DNA of 64,000 nucleotides, taken from the NCBI RefSeq assembly GCF_042654245.1, contig NZ_JBHSGI010000031.1, positions 124,001 to 188,000 on the forward strand, read 5' to 3'. A model generated the notes under the pieces. The model saw only the letters and a list, made by a program, of their open reading frames with translations, was not told the DNA's origin and ran no database searches. The DNA comes from Seohaeicola_A nanhaiensis. Its GTDB lineage: Bacteria > Pseudomonadota > Alphaproteobacteria > Rhodobacterales > Rhodobacteraceae. Numbering within the stretch: position 1 is the stretch's first letter; every line of letters starts with the position of its first letter. Below, in pieces: positions 8,360-17,357 of the stretch. A program made the translations under genes and the position numbers.

Positions 8360-10079
8360 CGCGGTCGCCCTTCTTGACCTTGACCGCGCGGCTGTCGGCG
8401 GCGGGCAGCATCTTGCCGGGATCGCGTGTCACGACCACATCCAGCACCGTGGGGCGGTTCTTTTCGGCCAGGCCCCGGCGGATCGCCTCGCCCAATGCAT
8501 CGGGGGTTTCGACCCGGATGCCGAGACAGCCCATCGCCTCGGCGACATTGGCATAGTTGGTCTCGGCCAGGTCGCTCGACTGGTAGCTGCCCTCGCCATA
8601 CATCAGGTGCTGGAGCGCCTTCACATAGCCCGAGGCGGCGTTGTTCACGACCATGATGACCGGGGCCAGTTTCATGCGGCGCGCGGTCTCGATCTCGCCC
8701 AGCACCATGTTGAAACCGCCGTCGCCGGTGATGGCGAAGACCGCGCGTTCGGGCGCGGCGAGACAGGCGCCGATGGCGCCCGGCAGGCCGTAGCCGATGG
8801 AGGCAAAGCCCCGGTCCGGCACGAAGCCGCGGCCCGGTTTCTTGCTGTCGTAAAGCAGCCCGCCCCAATGCGCGGCAAAGCCGCCGTCGGCGATCAGGAT
8901 CGCGTCGTCGGGCAGGTTCTGGTTCAGCTCGCCGATCATCCGGCCCATCGACACCGGGACTTCCTCGCTGGTCAGACGGGCGCTGGCCATCTTGCGCCAG
9001 TCCTCCATCTTGGCGACCACGCCGTCGCACCAGTCCTTGCGCGCGCCCGGCAGCGGCTTGCCCTTCAGCGCGGCGTGCAGGTCGCGGATGCCCTCGCGCG
9101 CGTCGCCCCAGAGCGGCAGCTCGGGCTGATAGGTGCGGCCGATCTCTTCGGCCACGCAGTCCAGATGGATCATCCGCTTGCCCGGGCCCGGCACGGTATA
9201 GCGCTTGGTTGCGATCTCTCCGAGCTTGCAGCCGACCACCAGCAGGCAGTCGCTGTCCTCGATCAGCCCGTTGGCGATGCGGTCATAGCGGCCGAACAGG
9301 CCCGCCGAGAGCGGGCTGGTGCAGGCGATGGCGCCCTTGCCGCTCATCGTGTGAGCGACGGGGATCTGCATCGCCTCGGCGAGTGCCTGCAGGTCCTCGG
9401 CCGCCTGCGAGATATGCACGCCGCCGCCGGCCAGGATCAGCGGACGTTCCGCCGCCGCCAGCAGCGCCGCGGCCTCGGCCAGGGCCGACGCCTCGGGACG
9501 GCAGCGCAGCGCCGGTGCGGCTTCGTAGCGGGGGTCGCAGAGGAAATCCTCGTCCTCGAAGCCGTAGGTGCCATGCGCGACATCCTCGGGCACGATCACC
9601 ACAACGGGACCGGGCCGCCCGGTTGTCGCGACGATGAAGGCGCGTCGCAGGAGTTCGGGGATGCGCTGCACCGACTCGACCCGGATCACCTCCTTGCAGG
9701 CGGGGCGCAGAATCTCGGCCTGGTGGGTTTCCTGCGTCATGTTCTTCCACGAGTGATCGCGGTGGGTGTCGCCGACGATGGCCACGATGGGCGAGCCGGC
9801 GTTCAGCGCCTCGACCAGCCCGGTCACGAGGTTCGTCGCGCCCGGCCCCAGCGTCGCGTCGACCAGCCCCACCCGGCCCGAGACCTTGGCATAGGCATCG
9901 GCGGCGAAGGTGCCGCAGCGTTCGTCGTTGATCAGATGGTGGTTCAGGCCCAGCCGCCGCGCGGCGTCGTAGAAGGGCAGCAGCTGGAAGCCGCCCATGC
10001 CGAAGACCGGCCCGACCTCATGCGCGAGCAGGGTCCTCACCATGGCTTCGCCGCCGGTCATCTCGTTCGTGTCAGTCAT
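8352..10079 (-). CDS. Thiamine diphosphate-dependent enzyme (acetolactate synthase-like)
   Basis: ThDP enzyme of 575 aa with the three domains of the acetohydroxyacid synthase/benzoylformate decarboxylase family. The cofactor-activating glutamate is E53 in LINDERCGTFAADAYA. A central domain (PLILAGGGV) follows, and the ThDP/Mg motif GDGGFNMVLGEIETA ends with NNAASGY. Family members condense or decarboxylate 2-oxoacids; the exact substrate is not readable, and no small regulatory subunit is adjacent, which argues against true branched-chain synthesis. It lies downstream of a TRAP transporter and E1 subunits and overlaps the duplicated-domain gene, so it probably acts on the imported acid or its product. 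Confidence 0.88.
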   Translation of the reverse strand: MTDTNEMTGGEAMVRTLLAHEVGPVFGMGGFQLLPFYDAARRLGLNHHLINDERCGTFAADAYAKVSGRVGLVDATLGPGATNLVTGLVEALNAGSPIVAIVGDTHRDHSWKNMTQETHQAEILRPACKEVIRVESVQRIPELLRRAFIVATTGRPGPVVVIVPEDVAHGTYGFEDEDFLCDPRYEAAPALRCRPEASALAEAAALLAAAERPLILAGGGVHISQAAEDLQALAEAMQIPVAHTMSGKGAIACTSPLSAGLFGRYDRIANGLIEDSDCLLVVGCKLGEIATKRYTVPGPGKRMIHLDCVAEEIGRTYQPELPLWGDAREGIRDLHAALKGKPLPGARKDWCDGVVAKMEDWRKMASARLTSEEVPVSMGRMIGELNQNLPDDAILIADGGFAAHWGGLLYDSKKPGRGFVPDRGFASIGYGLPGAIGACLAAPERAVFAITGDGGFNMVLGEIETARRMKLAPVIMVVNNAASGYVKALQHLMYGEGSYQSSDLAETNYANVAEAMGCLGIRVETPDALGEAIRRGLAEKNRPTVLDVVVTRDPGKMLPAADSRAVKVKKGDRVA

Positions 10080-10092
10080 GTCTTATGTCCAT

Positions 10093-11394
10093 TCAGGTGA
10101 TGCGATAGCCCAGCAGCCTTGGCAGCCAGAGCGCGATTTCGGGGAAGACCAGGATCAGACCCAGCGCGACGGCCATGGCCAGCAGCAGCCAGCCGACCCA
10201 GCGGAAGGTGGATTCCAGCGGCACGTTGGCGATCTTGGCGGTGACCATCAGGTTGACGGCGACGGGTGGCGTGAACTGTCCCATGGCGATGTTGATCGCC
10301 ATGACCACGCCGAACCAGACGTAGGACCAGCCGAATTCCTGCACGATGGGCACCAGCAGGGGCAGCGCGATGAGGTAGATCGACACGCCGTCCAGCACCA
10401 TGCCGGCGAGCAGCATGATGATCATCAGCAGGACCAGGATCACCCACTGGTTGTCGCTGACCGAGAGCAGCGCGCGGGTGGTGGCGTCGAAGGCCCCCAT
10501 GGTCGACCCGGCCCAGGCGAAGAGCCCCGCCAGCGACAGGATCAGCATGAGCACGCCGGAGATCTTGGCGCTTTCGGCGAGCACGTTGTAGACGTCGCGC
10601 CAGCCCATCGTGCGGTAAAGCACGGTGCCGACGAACAGCCCGTAGAACACGGCCACGACTGCCGTCTCGGTCGGGGTGAAGAGGCCCGAGCGCAGGCCGC
10701 CCAGGATGATCACCGGCGCCATCAGGCCCGGCAATGCGCGGCGCAGGCTGCTCCAGAAGGGCGGGCGCTCGGGCGATTCCAGCGCGCCGAAATCGTGGCG
10801 GCGGCTGAGGATCAGGGTGGGCACGGCCACGGCGGTGCCGAGCAGGATGCCGGGGATCAGACCGGCGGCGAAGAGCGCCCGCAGGTCCATGCCGGGGATG
10901 ATCACCGAATAGACGATCATCGCGATGGAGGGCGGGATGAGGATGGCGGTCGAGGCCGAGGCCGCGATGACGCTGGCGGTGAAGGGCTTGGGATAGCCCG
11001 CCTTGACCATCGAGGGCAGCATGACGGTGGCGACCGCCGCCGCATCGGCGGGGCCGGAGCCGGACATGCCACCCATGATCATGCAGACAAGGATCGCCAC
11101 CAGGGCCAGTCCGCCGCGGCGCGGGCCGACCATGGCCTGGGCGAATTCCACCAGCCGCGCGGCGACGCCCGACCTTTCGAAAACTGCCCCGGTGAGAATG
11201 AACAGCGGGATGGCGATCAGCGGGTATTTGGCGATGGCCGCATAGGTATTGGGCCCGATCATCCCCATGGCGGTGGCGTCGAGGCCAAGATAGACGCCGA
11301 CCGCCCCGCCGATGCCAAGCGCGACGGCGATGGGGGTGCCGACCGCCATCAGGAAGATGAAGACGAGGAGCAGCAGCAGGTTGGCGGTGATCAT
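10093..11394 (-). CDS. dctM: TRAP transporter large permease (DctM family)
   Basis: Large TRAP membrane subunit, 433 aa, of the second TRAP system. It has about 12 hydrophobic helices with the family motifs IPLFILTGAVFERSGVAARL, GGMSGSGPADAAAVATVMLP, STAILIPPSIAMI and LDGVSIYLIALPLLVPI. The frame stays open to 11625, but the extension is a shadow of dctQ; the ATG at 11394 overlaps the dctQ stop by 4 nt, the usual arrangement. The ThDP enzyme gene follows after 13 nt. Confidence 0.94.
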   Translation of the reverse strand: MITANLLLLLVFIFLMAVGTPIAVALGIGGAVGVYLGLDATAMGMIGPNTYAAIAKYPLIAIPLFILTGAVFERSGVAARLVEFAQAMVGPRRGGLALVAILVCMIMGGMSGSGPADAAAVATVMLPSMVKAGYPKPFTASVIAASASTAILIPPSIAMIVYSVIIPGMDLRALFAAGLIPGILLGTAVAVPTLILSRRHDFGALESPERPPFWSSLRRALPGLMAPVIILGGLRSGLFTPTETAVVAVFYGLFVGTVLYRTMGWRDVYNVLAESAKISGVLMLILSLAGLFAWAGSTMGAFDATTRALLSVSDNQWVILVLLMIIMLLAGMVLDGVSIYLIALPLLVPIVQEFGWSYVWFGVVMAINIAMGQFTPPVAVNLMVTAKIANVPLESTFRWVGWLLLAMAVALGLILVFPEIALWLPRLLGYRIT

Positions 11395-11927
11395 CGCGCC
11401 GCCCTCCGGCCACGGATCAGCACCGCCCAGCCGCGGCCCAGAACGCGCAGCAGGATCGCCACGCAGAGGATCGGCATCCAGATGGTGTAGATCCAGCTGG
11501 GATTGCCCAGACCGGGGGTCGTCTCTTCCCAGTACCATTCGGAATAGGTGACGCGCGCGCCGTAGTAGAGCACCAGCGAGAACATCAGGGTTGTCGCGGC
11601 CAGTGTGATCAGCTCGCAGATCCATCGCAGCGCCGGCGGCAGCCGGTCGAGCAGGAAGGTGATGCGGATGTGCTGGTTGCCCGCGAAGGCGGCCGAGGCG
11701 CCGACGAAGGTCATAAAGACCAGCAGGAAGACCGAGTATTCCTCGGTAAAGGCGAAGGACACGTTGGTCGCATAGCGCGCGACGACATTGCCGAAGGAGA
11801 TCAGGCAGATCGCCGCCATGGCGGCGGCACCAAGCGCCTCTTCGATGCGCACGGGCACGATGGTATGGGCGGTGTCCGCGTCGTTCGCGTTCGGTTCAGC
11901 GGATTCGCCGTCTGGCTGGGTCGCCAT
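11391..11927 (-). CDS. dctQ: TRAP transporter small permease (DctQ family)
   Basis: Small TRAP subunit, 178 aa. A charged N-terminal tail of about 28 residues precedes four helices. Typical elements are NVVARYATNVSFAFTEEYSV after helix 1 and GNPSWIYTIWMPILCVAI. The start is preceded by AGGAG at good spacing. A strong hairpin separates it from the upstream dctP, so it may be made at a lower level than the binding protein. Confidence 0.9.
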   Translation of the reverse strand: MATQPDGESAEPNANDADTAHTIVPVRIEEALGAAAMAAICLISFGNVVARYATNVSFAFTEEYSVFLLVFMTFVGASAAFAGNQHIRITFLLDRLPPALRWICELITLAATTLMFSLVLYYGARVTYSEWYWEETTPGLGNPSWIYTIWMPILCVAILLRVLGRGWAVLIRGRRAAR

Positions 11928-11957
11928 CGCGCGCTCCTAAAGTCTGGGGGTGGTCAT

Positions 11958-11985
11958 CAGGGTCCGCACGGAGGCGCGGACCCTG
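11958..11985 (-). terminator. Intercistronic hairpin between dctP and dctQ
   Basis: A perfect 10-bp stem CAGGGTCCGC / GCGGACCCTG with an 8-nt loop lies 8 nt past the dctP stop. There is no long T-tract, so it is better read as a 3'-end-stabilising or attenuating hairpin that favours the binding-protein message than as a full terminator. Confidence 0.6.
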
Positions 11986-11992
11986 TGGTTGC

Positions 11993-13018
11993 TCAGCGGT
12001 TCTTGATCGACTCTTCCGCTTCGTTCACCAGATCGACGCCGATCTTTTCCTTCCACGCGTCATAGACGCCGCGCGTCGCGTCGACGAACTGTTGCCGCTC
12101 TTCGTCGGTCAGCGTGACCACATCGACCCCATAGCCCTTGACCTGGTCGATCAGGCTGGTGTCGCCGCCGGTCAGACCCTTGCGGGCGACCTCGACGCCA
12201 TAGGTGCCGGCGTCGATTGCAGCCTGGCGCAGGATCTCCTGGTCTTCGGGGGTGAAGCTGTTGAAGACCTCGGGGTTCACCGCGAAGATCAGCGGGTCGG
12301 CGACGTAACCCCACATGGTGACGTTGGTCTGGCCCAGTTCATGCATCTTCAGCACGGTGTAGATGGTCAGCGGGTTTTCCTGACCGTCGACCGCGCCGGT
12401 GGTCAGCGCGGGCTGTGCGTCGGCCCAGCTCATCTGGGTCGGGTTGGCGCCCAGGGCGGTGAACATGTCGTTGTAGATCGGCGAGCCGACGACGCGCAGT
12501 TTCAGGCCCTGCATGTCGGCCGGGGTGCGGATCGGATGCTTGGAGTTGGTGACCTCGCGGAACCCGTTCTCGGCCCAGGCCAGCGGGATCGCACCTTTCT
12601 TCTCGACGATGTCGAACAGCTTTTCGCCCACCGGACCATGTGTCAGCGCGTCGAGCGCCGCATAGTCGGGCATCAGGAAGGGCAGCGAGAAGAGGTTCAG
12701 CTCGGTGATCTGGGGCGACCAGTTGATCGTGGAGCCGACCGCCATGTCGATCACGCCCTGACGCAGCGCGGTGAATTCGCGGGTCTGGTCGCCCTGCACC
12801 AGCTGCACGCCGGGGTAGATCTTCATCTTGATCCGCCCGTCGGTGCGCTCGGCCGTCAGTTCGGCCCAGCGTTCTGCGGCCAGGCCCCAGGGGAAGGGCG
12901 CCGGGACCACGGTCGAGACGCGGTATTCGTCCTTGTAGGCGGTCTGCGCCATGGCCGGGGCAAGGCCCAGCGTTGCGAGTGCCGCACCGGCGGCGATCCA
13001 GGTCTTCAGGTTCATCAT
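11993..13018 (-). CDS. dctP: TRAP transporter substrate-binding protein (DctP family)
   Basis: Periplasmic receptor of 341 aa. The signal peptide covers about residues 1-25, ending PAMAQT. Conserved DctP elements are WGLAAERWAELTAERTDGRI near the N-terminus, FREVTNSKHPIRTPADMQGLKLRV around the ligand-binding arginine, and DAQPALTTGAVDGQENPLT. The ATG at 13018 (MMNLK) follows GGAGGACATATC; a second ATG at 13015 is equally possible. The frame is open further upstream but that part overlaps the E1 beta gene. Gene order P-Q-M is standard. The E1 and ThDP neighbours suggest a 2-oxo or hydroxy acid as ligand (inference). Confidence 0.93.
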   Translation of the reverse strand: MMNLKTWIAAGAALATLGLAPAMAQTAYKDEYRVSTVVPAPFPWGLAAERWAELTAERTDGRIKMKIYPGVQLVQGDQTREFTALRQGVIDMAVGSTINWSPQITELNLFSLPFLMPDYAALDALTHGPVGEKLFDIVEKKGAIPLAWAENGFREVTNSKHPIRTPADMQGLKLRVVGSPIYNDMFTALGANPTQMSWADAQPALTTGAVDGQENPLTIYTVLKMHELGQTNVTMWGYVADPLIFAVNPEVFNSFTPEDQEILRQAAIDAGTYGVEVARKGLTGGDTSLIDQVKGYGVDVVTLTDEERQQFVDATRGVYDAWKEKIGVDLVNEAEESIKNR

Positions 13019-13071
13019 GATATGTCCTCCCATGACTGATGAATGACGGCGCCCTCCCGGCGCCCTGGCTT

Positions 13072-14058
13072 TCAGGAAACCCCTGCCGGCTGCATCATCC
13101 GGCGCGCCGAGGCCGTGATCCGGTCCGCGCTGACGCGGGCCTCGTTCTCCATTGTCGGCGCATAGGCGATCGGGATGCGCGGCGCGCCCAGCCGCGTCAC
13201 CGGGGCCTTCAGGCGGAAGTGCAGCGCCTCGGCGACAGTTGCCGCGATTTCGGCGCCAAAGCCCGAGACGGCCACGGCCTCGTGCGCGACCAGCAGGCGC
13301 CCGGTCTTTTCGACCGAGGCGAAGACCGTGTCGCGGTCCCAGGGCCAGAGCGTGCGCAGGTCGATGACCTCGGCCTCGATCCCCTCCGAGGCCAGCGCGG
13401 ACGCCGCCTTGAGGCATTCGTGCCGCATCCCCGACCAGGTGACGATGGTCAGGTCGCGCCCCTCGCGCGCGACATCGGCCTTGCCGAGCGGGACCACATG
13501 GTCGCCCTCGGGCAGGTCGCCCTCCATCGCCCAGAGGTTCTTGTGTTCCATGTAAACGACCGGGTCGTCGCAGCGGATCGACGCCTTGAGCAGGCCCAGG
13601 TTGTCGGCGGGTGTCGCGGGGGCGACCACCACCAGACCGGGGATATGGGTGTACCAGCTTTCCAGCGATTGCGAATGCTGCGCGGCGGAGGAGCGCCACA
13701 TGCCCACGGGTTCGCGCACGACCAGCGGCACGCGCATCTGCCCGCCGAACATGAAGCGCGCCTTGGCGGCCTGGTTCACCAGCTCGTCCACGGCGCAGAG
13801 GGCGAAGTCGGAAAAGCGCATCTCGACGATGGGCCTTGTGCCGGTCATCGCGGCGCCGACGGCGGCGCCCATGATGCAGGCCTCGGAAATCGGCGTGTCG
13901 GCGATGCGGCCGGCGCCGAACATCTCTTGCAGGCCCTTGTACTGGCCGAAGACGCCGCCGCGGCCCAGATCCTCGCCAAGCGCCCAGACCGAGGCGTCGC
14001 GCTGCATTTCTTCCATGACCGCGCGGCGGCCGGCTTCCAGATAGGTCGACTTGGTCAT
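13072..14058 (-). CDS. 2-oxoacid dehydrogenase E1 component, beta subunit
   Basis: Transketolase-like subunit (328 aa) of a pyruvate/acetoin/branched-chain 2-oxoacid dehydrogenase E1. Family motifs are WALGEDLGRGGVFGQYKGL, ISEACIMGAAVGAAMTGTRP, SQSLESWYTHIPGLVVVAP and the C-terminal RLGAPRIPIAYAPTMEN. The ATG at 14058 begins 2 nt before the E1 alpha stop ends, so the two are coupled; the longer frame to 14100 is rejected. With its partner it would decarboxylate a 2-oxoacid or acetoin with ThDP. No E2 (lipoyl acyltransferase) or E3 gene is present nearby. Confidence 0.9.
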   Translation of the reverse strand: MTKSTYLEAGRRAVMEEMQRDASVWALGEDLGRGGVFGQYKGLQEMFGAGRIADTPISEACIMGAAVGAAMTGTRPIVEMRFSDFALCAVDELVNQAAKARFMFGGQMRVPLVVREPVGMWRSSAAQHSQSLESWYTHIPGLVVVAPATPADNLGLLKASIRCDDPVVYMEHKNLWAMEGDLPEGDHVVPLGKADVAREGRDLTIVTWSGMRHECLKAASALASEGIEAEVIDLRTLWPWDRDTVFASVEKTGRLLVAHEAVAVSGFGAEIAATVAEALHFRLKAPVTRLGAPRIPIAYAPTMENEARVSADRITASARRMMQPAGVS

Positions 14059-14059
14059 C

Positions 14060-15070
14060 TCAGAACGCCCTCTCGCGCGGGTCACCCATATCCTGCACAT
14101 CGGTGAAGGCCCCAGCGGCCTCCGGCCAGTCGGTATCGCGCGCGGTGCGGGCGATCTGTGCCATGGTCTCGGCCTCGCTGCGGTGCAGCTCGCTCAGCTG
14201 GTCATCGCCGACTCCCGCCACGCGAAGCGCCACCTCGAGCCGTGCGATGGGGTCGTTGCCGCGCCATTCCTCGACCTCGCGGGCCGGGCGGTAGGCGGCG
14301 GGATCGACCGAGGTGTGGCCGGTCATCCGGTAGGTGTGACAGGTCAGGAACCGCGGCCCCTGCCCCGCCCGCACCGCCGCGATGGCCGCGCGCGCCGCCG
14401 CGTCGACGGCAACCAGATCATTGCCGTCGACCTCGGTCGCCTCGATGCCGAGGCTTTCGGCGCGGGCGCCCGCGCCGGGGCCGCCGGTCATGTCGCTGGT
14501 GCGCGTGGTGGCCGAGAAGCTGTTGTTTTCGCAAACGAAGAGCACCGGCAGATCGAAGACCCGCGCCCAGTTCAGCCCCTCCATGAACGGCCCCCGGTTC
14601 ACGGCGCCGTCGCCGAAGATGCAGGTCACGATCTGGCGCGAGCCCTGCAGTTTCAGCGCATGGGCGGCGCCGGTGGCAATCGGGATATTCGCGCCCACGA
14701 CACCGTTCGCGCCGAGCATGCCGACACCGAAATCGGCGATGTGCATCGAGCCGCCCTTGCCGCCGCAGGTGCCGCCCTGCCGGCCGAAGAGTTCGCGCAT
14801 CATCGCCAGCGGATCGGCGCCCTTGGCCAGGGTGTGGCCATGACCGCGATGGGTCGACAGCATGAGGTCGGCGGTTTCGAGATTGGCGCAGACGCCCGCC
14901 GCGACGGCCTCCTGCCCGATCGAGGGGTGGATGGCGCCCAGCACCAGACCTTCCTTCTGACCGGCGATGGCCTCTTCCTCGAAGGCGCGGATGCGGTGCA
15001 TCAGCCCCAGCATGTCCAGGAACCGCTCCCGGTCGAAATTGTCACGGCGCAGGCCCGAGCCTTCCGTCAT
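14060..15070 (-). CDS. 2-oxoacid dehydrogenase E1 component, alpha subunit
   Basis: ThDP-binding E1 alpha subunit of 336 aa. Signatures are MHRIRAFEEEA, HPSIGQEAVAAGVCANL, GGKGGSMHIAD and the ThDP/Mg motif GDGAVNRGPFMEGLNWA ending in CENNSFS. The regulatory-loop region HTYRMTGHTSVDPAAYR is typical of the acetoin/pyruvate type. SD AGAGGAAT precedes the start. It sits 3 nt after the IclR regulator gene and is directly followed by the beta subunit. The sequence alone does not separate pyruvate from acetoin or other 2-oxoacids. Confidence 0.9.
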   Translation of the reverse strand: MTEGSGLRRDNFDRERFLDMLGLMHRIRAFEEEAIAGQKEGLVLGAIHPSIGQEAVAAGVCANLETADLMLSTHRGHGHTLAKGADPLAMMRELFGRQGGTCGGKGGSMHIADFGVGMLGANGVVGANIPIATGAAHALKLQGSRQIVTCIFGDGAVNRGPFMEGLNWARVFDLPVLFVCENNSFSATTRTSDMTGGPGAGARAESLGIEATEVDGNDLVAVDAAARAAIAAVRAGQGPRFLTCHTYRMTGHTSVDPAAYRPAREVEEWRGNDPIARLEVALRVAGVGDDQLSELHRSEAETMAQIARTARDTDWPEAAGAFTDVQDMGDPRERAF

Positions 15071-15073
15071 ATT

Positions 15074-15886
15074 CTATTCCTCTTCCGTCACTTCCAGAGG
15101 CCGTGCCGCGTGGTCGCGGCGCCGGCCGATGCTTTTGCCAAGCTCCGCCGCCTCTGCGGTCAGCAGGGCAACGAGTTCCGTCAGGCGCGGCGCGGTCATC
15201 CGCTCGCGGATCGCCGCAACCGACAGCGCGGCCGCGACGCGCCCGTTCTGATCCATCACCGGCACGCCGACCGCGTTCATCGCGCTGACGATGTGCCCGT
15301 CGTTGAAGGCAAAGCCCCGCGCCCGCGCGTCGGAGACCATCGCGCGCAGGGCGTCATCGCCAAATCCGGTGAAGGGGCGCCGCGCCTCGTGGCTGGTGGC
15401 GATGATGCGCTCGACCTCGGCCTCGGGCTCGAAGGCCAGCAGCGCCAGCGAGCCCGCGCCGACGCCGAGCGGGCGGCGGTCGCCCACCGACAGGGTCAGC
15501 GTGCGGATCGGGTAGGCCCCGGTCTGGCGGTCGACGCAATGGGCCTGATCGCCGTCGCGCAACGACAGGAAGATCGTGTCGTTGGTGACCTCGGCCAGCC
15601 GTGCCAGAGCGGGGCGGGCCAGTTCGATGATGTGAAAACGGCGGGCGGCGTTGCCGAGGTTGAACAGGCAATAGCCCAGCCGGTAGCGCTTGCCGAGTTC
15701 GTCGGTCTCGACATAGCCGACGTCGATCAGGGCGCGCAGAAGCCGCGAGACGGTGGATTTGCCCAGCCCGACGGCCATCGCGACATCCGACAGGCGCATG
15801 CCATCGGAACTGCTTTCCGACAGCACCTTGAGCACCATCGAAGCACGCCCGATCGTCTGCACGGATGCGACGCCAGTTTCCGGCAA
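15074..15886 (-). CDS. IclR family transcriptional regulator
   Basis: IclR-type regulator (270 aa) with N-terminal winged helix (SVQTIGRASMVLKVL, then LSDVAMAVGLGKSTVSRLLRAL) and C-terminal effector domain containing HCVDRQTGAYPIR and the late MDQNGRVAAALSVA. I chose the TTG at 15886 because GGAGGGGAC lies just upstream and the resulting N-terminus fits the family; the open frame extends to 16078 without support. As first gene of the E1/TRAP/ThDP operon it is probably autoregulated through the dyad at 15922-15960, with the imported acid or a metabolite as effector (inference). Confidence 0.9.
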   Translation of the reverse strand: MPETGVASVQTIGRASMVLKVLSESSSDGMRLSDVAMAVGLGKSTVSRLLRALIDVGYVETDELGKRYRLGYCLFNLGNAARRFHIIELARPALARLAEVTNDTIFLSLRDGDQAHCVDRQTGAYPIRTLTLSVGDRRPLGVGAGSLALLAFEPEAEVERIIATSHEARRPFTGFGDDALRAMVSDARARGFAFNDGHIVSAMNAVGVPVMDQNGRVAAALSVAAIRERMTAPRLTELVALLTAEAAELGKSIGRRRDHAARPLEVTEEE

Positions 15887-15921
15887 AGTCCCCTCCCTAG
15901 CACGGGTCCTCCAACCCGTGT

Positions 15922-15960
15922 GTTTCACTAGGTGATACTGATTCGACCGAAAAGTGAAAC
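15922..15960. promoter_or_regulatory. Candidate IclR operator (8-bp inverted repeat, 23-nt spacer)
   Basis: GTTTCACT (15922-15929) and AGTGAAAC (15953-15960) are perfect inverted repeats whose centres are 31 bp apart, about three helical turns. They lie 36-74 bp upstream of the IclR start in the 268-bp region divergent from the Fic gene, a suitable place for an autoregulatory site. Confidence 0.5.
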
Positions 15961-16154
15961 AAAATTTTCCGGAGTCCGGTTCGACCGAGACCTGTGACGT
16001 TGCGTAAGCCCTTGTGCGACCGTCCGGGGTGCGGGGCTGCGAGGCGCCGGATTTCGGCAGGAAAGATCGGCAAGTCATATCGGCAAAACCTTGCGGTGAT
16101 GCGTCAAAACATATTATATGGAAAGGAGATTTTGGATTTTCGGGATCGGCAAGA

Positions 16155-17357
16155 ATGTTGGAGACACCGGGCAGGATCGAGCCCTGCTTTTTCGAGGATC
16201 GTATCCCCGCGCGCCTGGCGGACCTTTCGGTCGAGATCCAGCGCGAGGCGGTGGGCCTTGGGCAGGGTCTGCATCCTGACAGCGCGGCCGAGCTGGCGGA
16301 AATGGTCCGGGTGATGAACTGCTATTATTCGAACCTGATCGAAGGCCACAACACCCGGCCCCGGGATATCGAGCGCGCCCTTGCCGGTGCCGAGCTGGAG
16401 GCCGAGACACGCCCGCTCGCGCTGGAGGCGCGCGCCCATGTCATCGTCCAGCGCGCGATTGACGAAAGATACCGGGCCGGGACGCTGCCGCGGCCCACCT
16501 CGCTGCCGTTTCTGACCTGGGTGCACAGGACGTTCTATGAGGAAATGCCAGACGAATTCCGCGTGATCGACCATCCGGATGGCACGCGGGAGCCGATCGT
16601 ACCCGGCCGTCTGCGGCAGGCGGGCGATGCCGATGTCTCGGTCGGGCGCCATCTGCCGCCCTCTTCGGCACGGGTCGCGGCCTTCATGGATCACTTCGAC
16701 AAGCGGTTCCAGATCGCGGAGGGGTCAGCCAGCGGGCGGATCATCGCAATCGCCTCGGCGCATCACCGGCTGAACTATATCCACCCCTTTCCCGATGGGA
16801 ACGGTCGGGTCAGCCGGCTGATGTCGCACGCCATGGCGCTGACCGCCGGGATCGGTGGCCAGGGCCTGTGGTCGGTGTCGCGGGGGCTGGCACGCGGGTT
16901 GACGGACCGGGGCGAATACAAGCGGATGATGGATCTGGCCGACAGCCCGCGACGGGGCGACCGCGACGGGCGCGGGAATCTGTCGGAATCGGCGCTGGCC
17001 ACCTTCTGCGAGTGGTTCCTGAAGGTCACGCTGGACCAGATCACTTTTTCGGCGCAACTTTTCGACCTTGCGGGGCTGGAGAAACGCTATCGCCGGCTGG
17101 TGGCGGATACGGTGGAGGACAAGCGCGCGCCGGAACTGATTTCGGCGGTCCTGCGGCATGGCGCGCTGGAGCGCGGCGATGCGCCGGTTGTGCTCAAGAC
17201 CTCCGAGCGGACGGCGCGCAACACGCTTCGGACGCTCACCGAGGCCGGATATCTGACCTCGGCCTCGCCCAAGACGCCGGTGCGGCTGGCCTTTCCGCTG
17301 GCCTATCGGGAACGTCTTTTCCCCAATCTCTTTACCGACGCCGATCTGCCGGGGTAG
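16155..17357 (+). CDS. Fic family protein (class II, N-terminal inhibitory motif)
   Basis: Fic-domain protein of 400 aa, expected to transfer AMP (or another nucleotide moiety) from a nucleotide to a hydroxyl side chain. The catalytic motif is complete: H210-PFPDGNGR-218, followed by VSRLM. An N-terminal inhibitory motif SNLIEG (residues 59-64, matching [S/T]xxxE[G/N]) precedes it, so this is a self-inhibited class II protein rather than a two-gene toxin-antitoxin. The C-terminal 100 residues resemble a winged helix (SERTARNTLRTLTEAGYL), common in Fic proteins that may bind DNA. Start at ATG 16155; the frame is open further upstream without support. It stands alone, divergent from the IclR gene. 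Confidence 0.92.
   Translation: MLETPGRIEPCFFEDRIPARLADLSVEIQREAVGLGQGLHPDSAAELAEMVRVMNCYYSNLIEGHNTRPRDIERALAGAELEAETRPLALEARAHVIVQRAIDERYRAGTLPRPTSLPFLTWVHRTFYEEMPDEFRVIDHPDGTREPIVPGRLRQAGDADVSVGRHLPPSSARVAAFMDHFDKRFQIAEGSASGRIIAIASAHHRLNYIHPFPDGNGRVSRLMSHAMALTAGIGGQGLWSVSRGLARGLTDRGEYKRMMDLADSPRRGDRDGRGNLSESALATFCEWFLKVTLDQITFSAQLFDLAGLEKRYRRLVADTVEDKRAPELISAVLRHGALERGDAPVVLKTSERTARNTLRTLTEAGYLTSASPKTPVRLAFPLAYRERLFPNLFTDADLPG

Noticed and set aside
8352..10079. Acetolactate synthase of branched-chain amino acid synthesis (ilvB)
   Set aside because: No ilvN-type small subunit or ilvC is adjacent, and the operon is a TRAP/E1 catabolic unit, so only a general ThDP-enzyme assignment is supported.
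16155..17357. Fic-antitoxin toxin module
   Set aside because: No small antitoxin gene lies next to it, and the inhibitory motif is inside the same protein, which marks a class II Fic protein.
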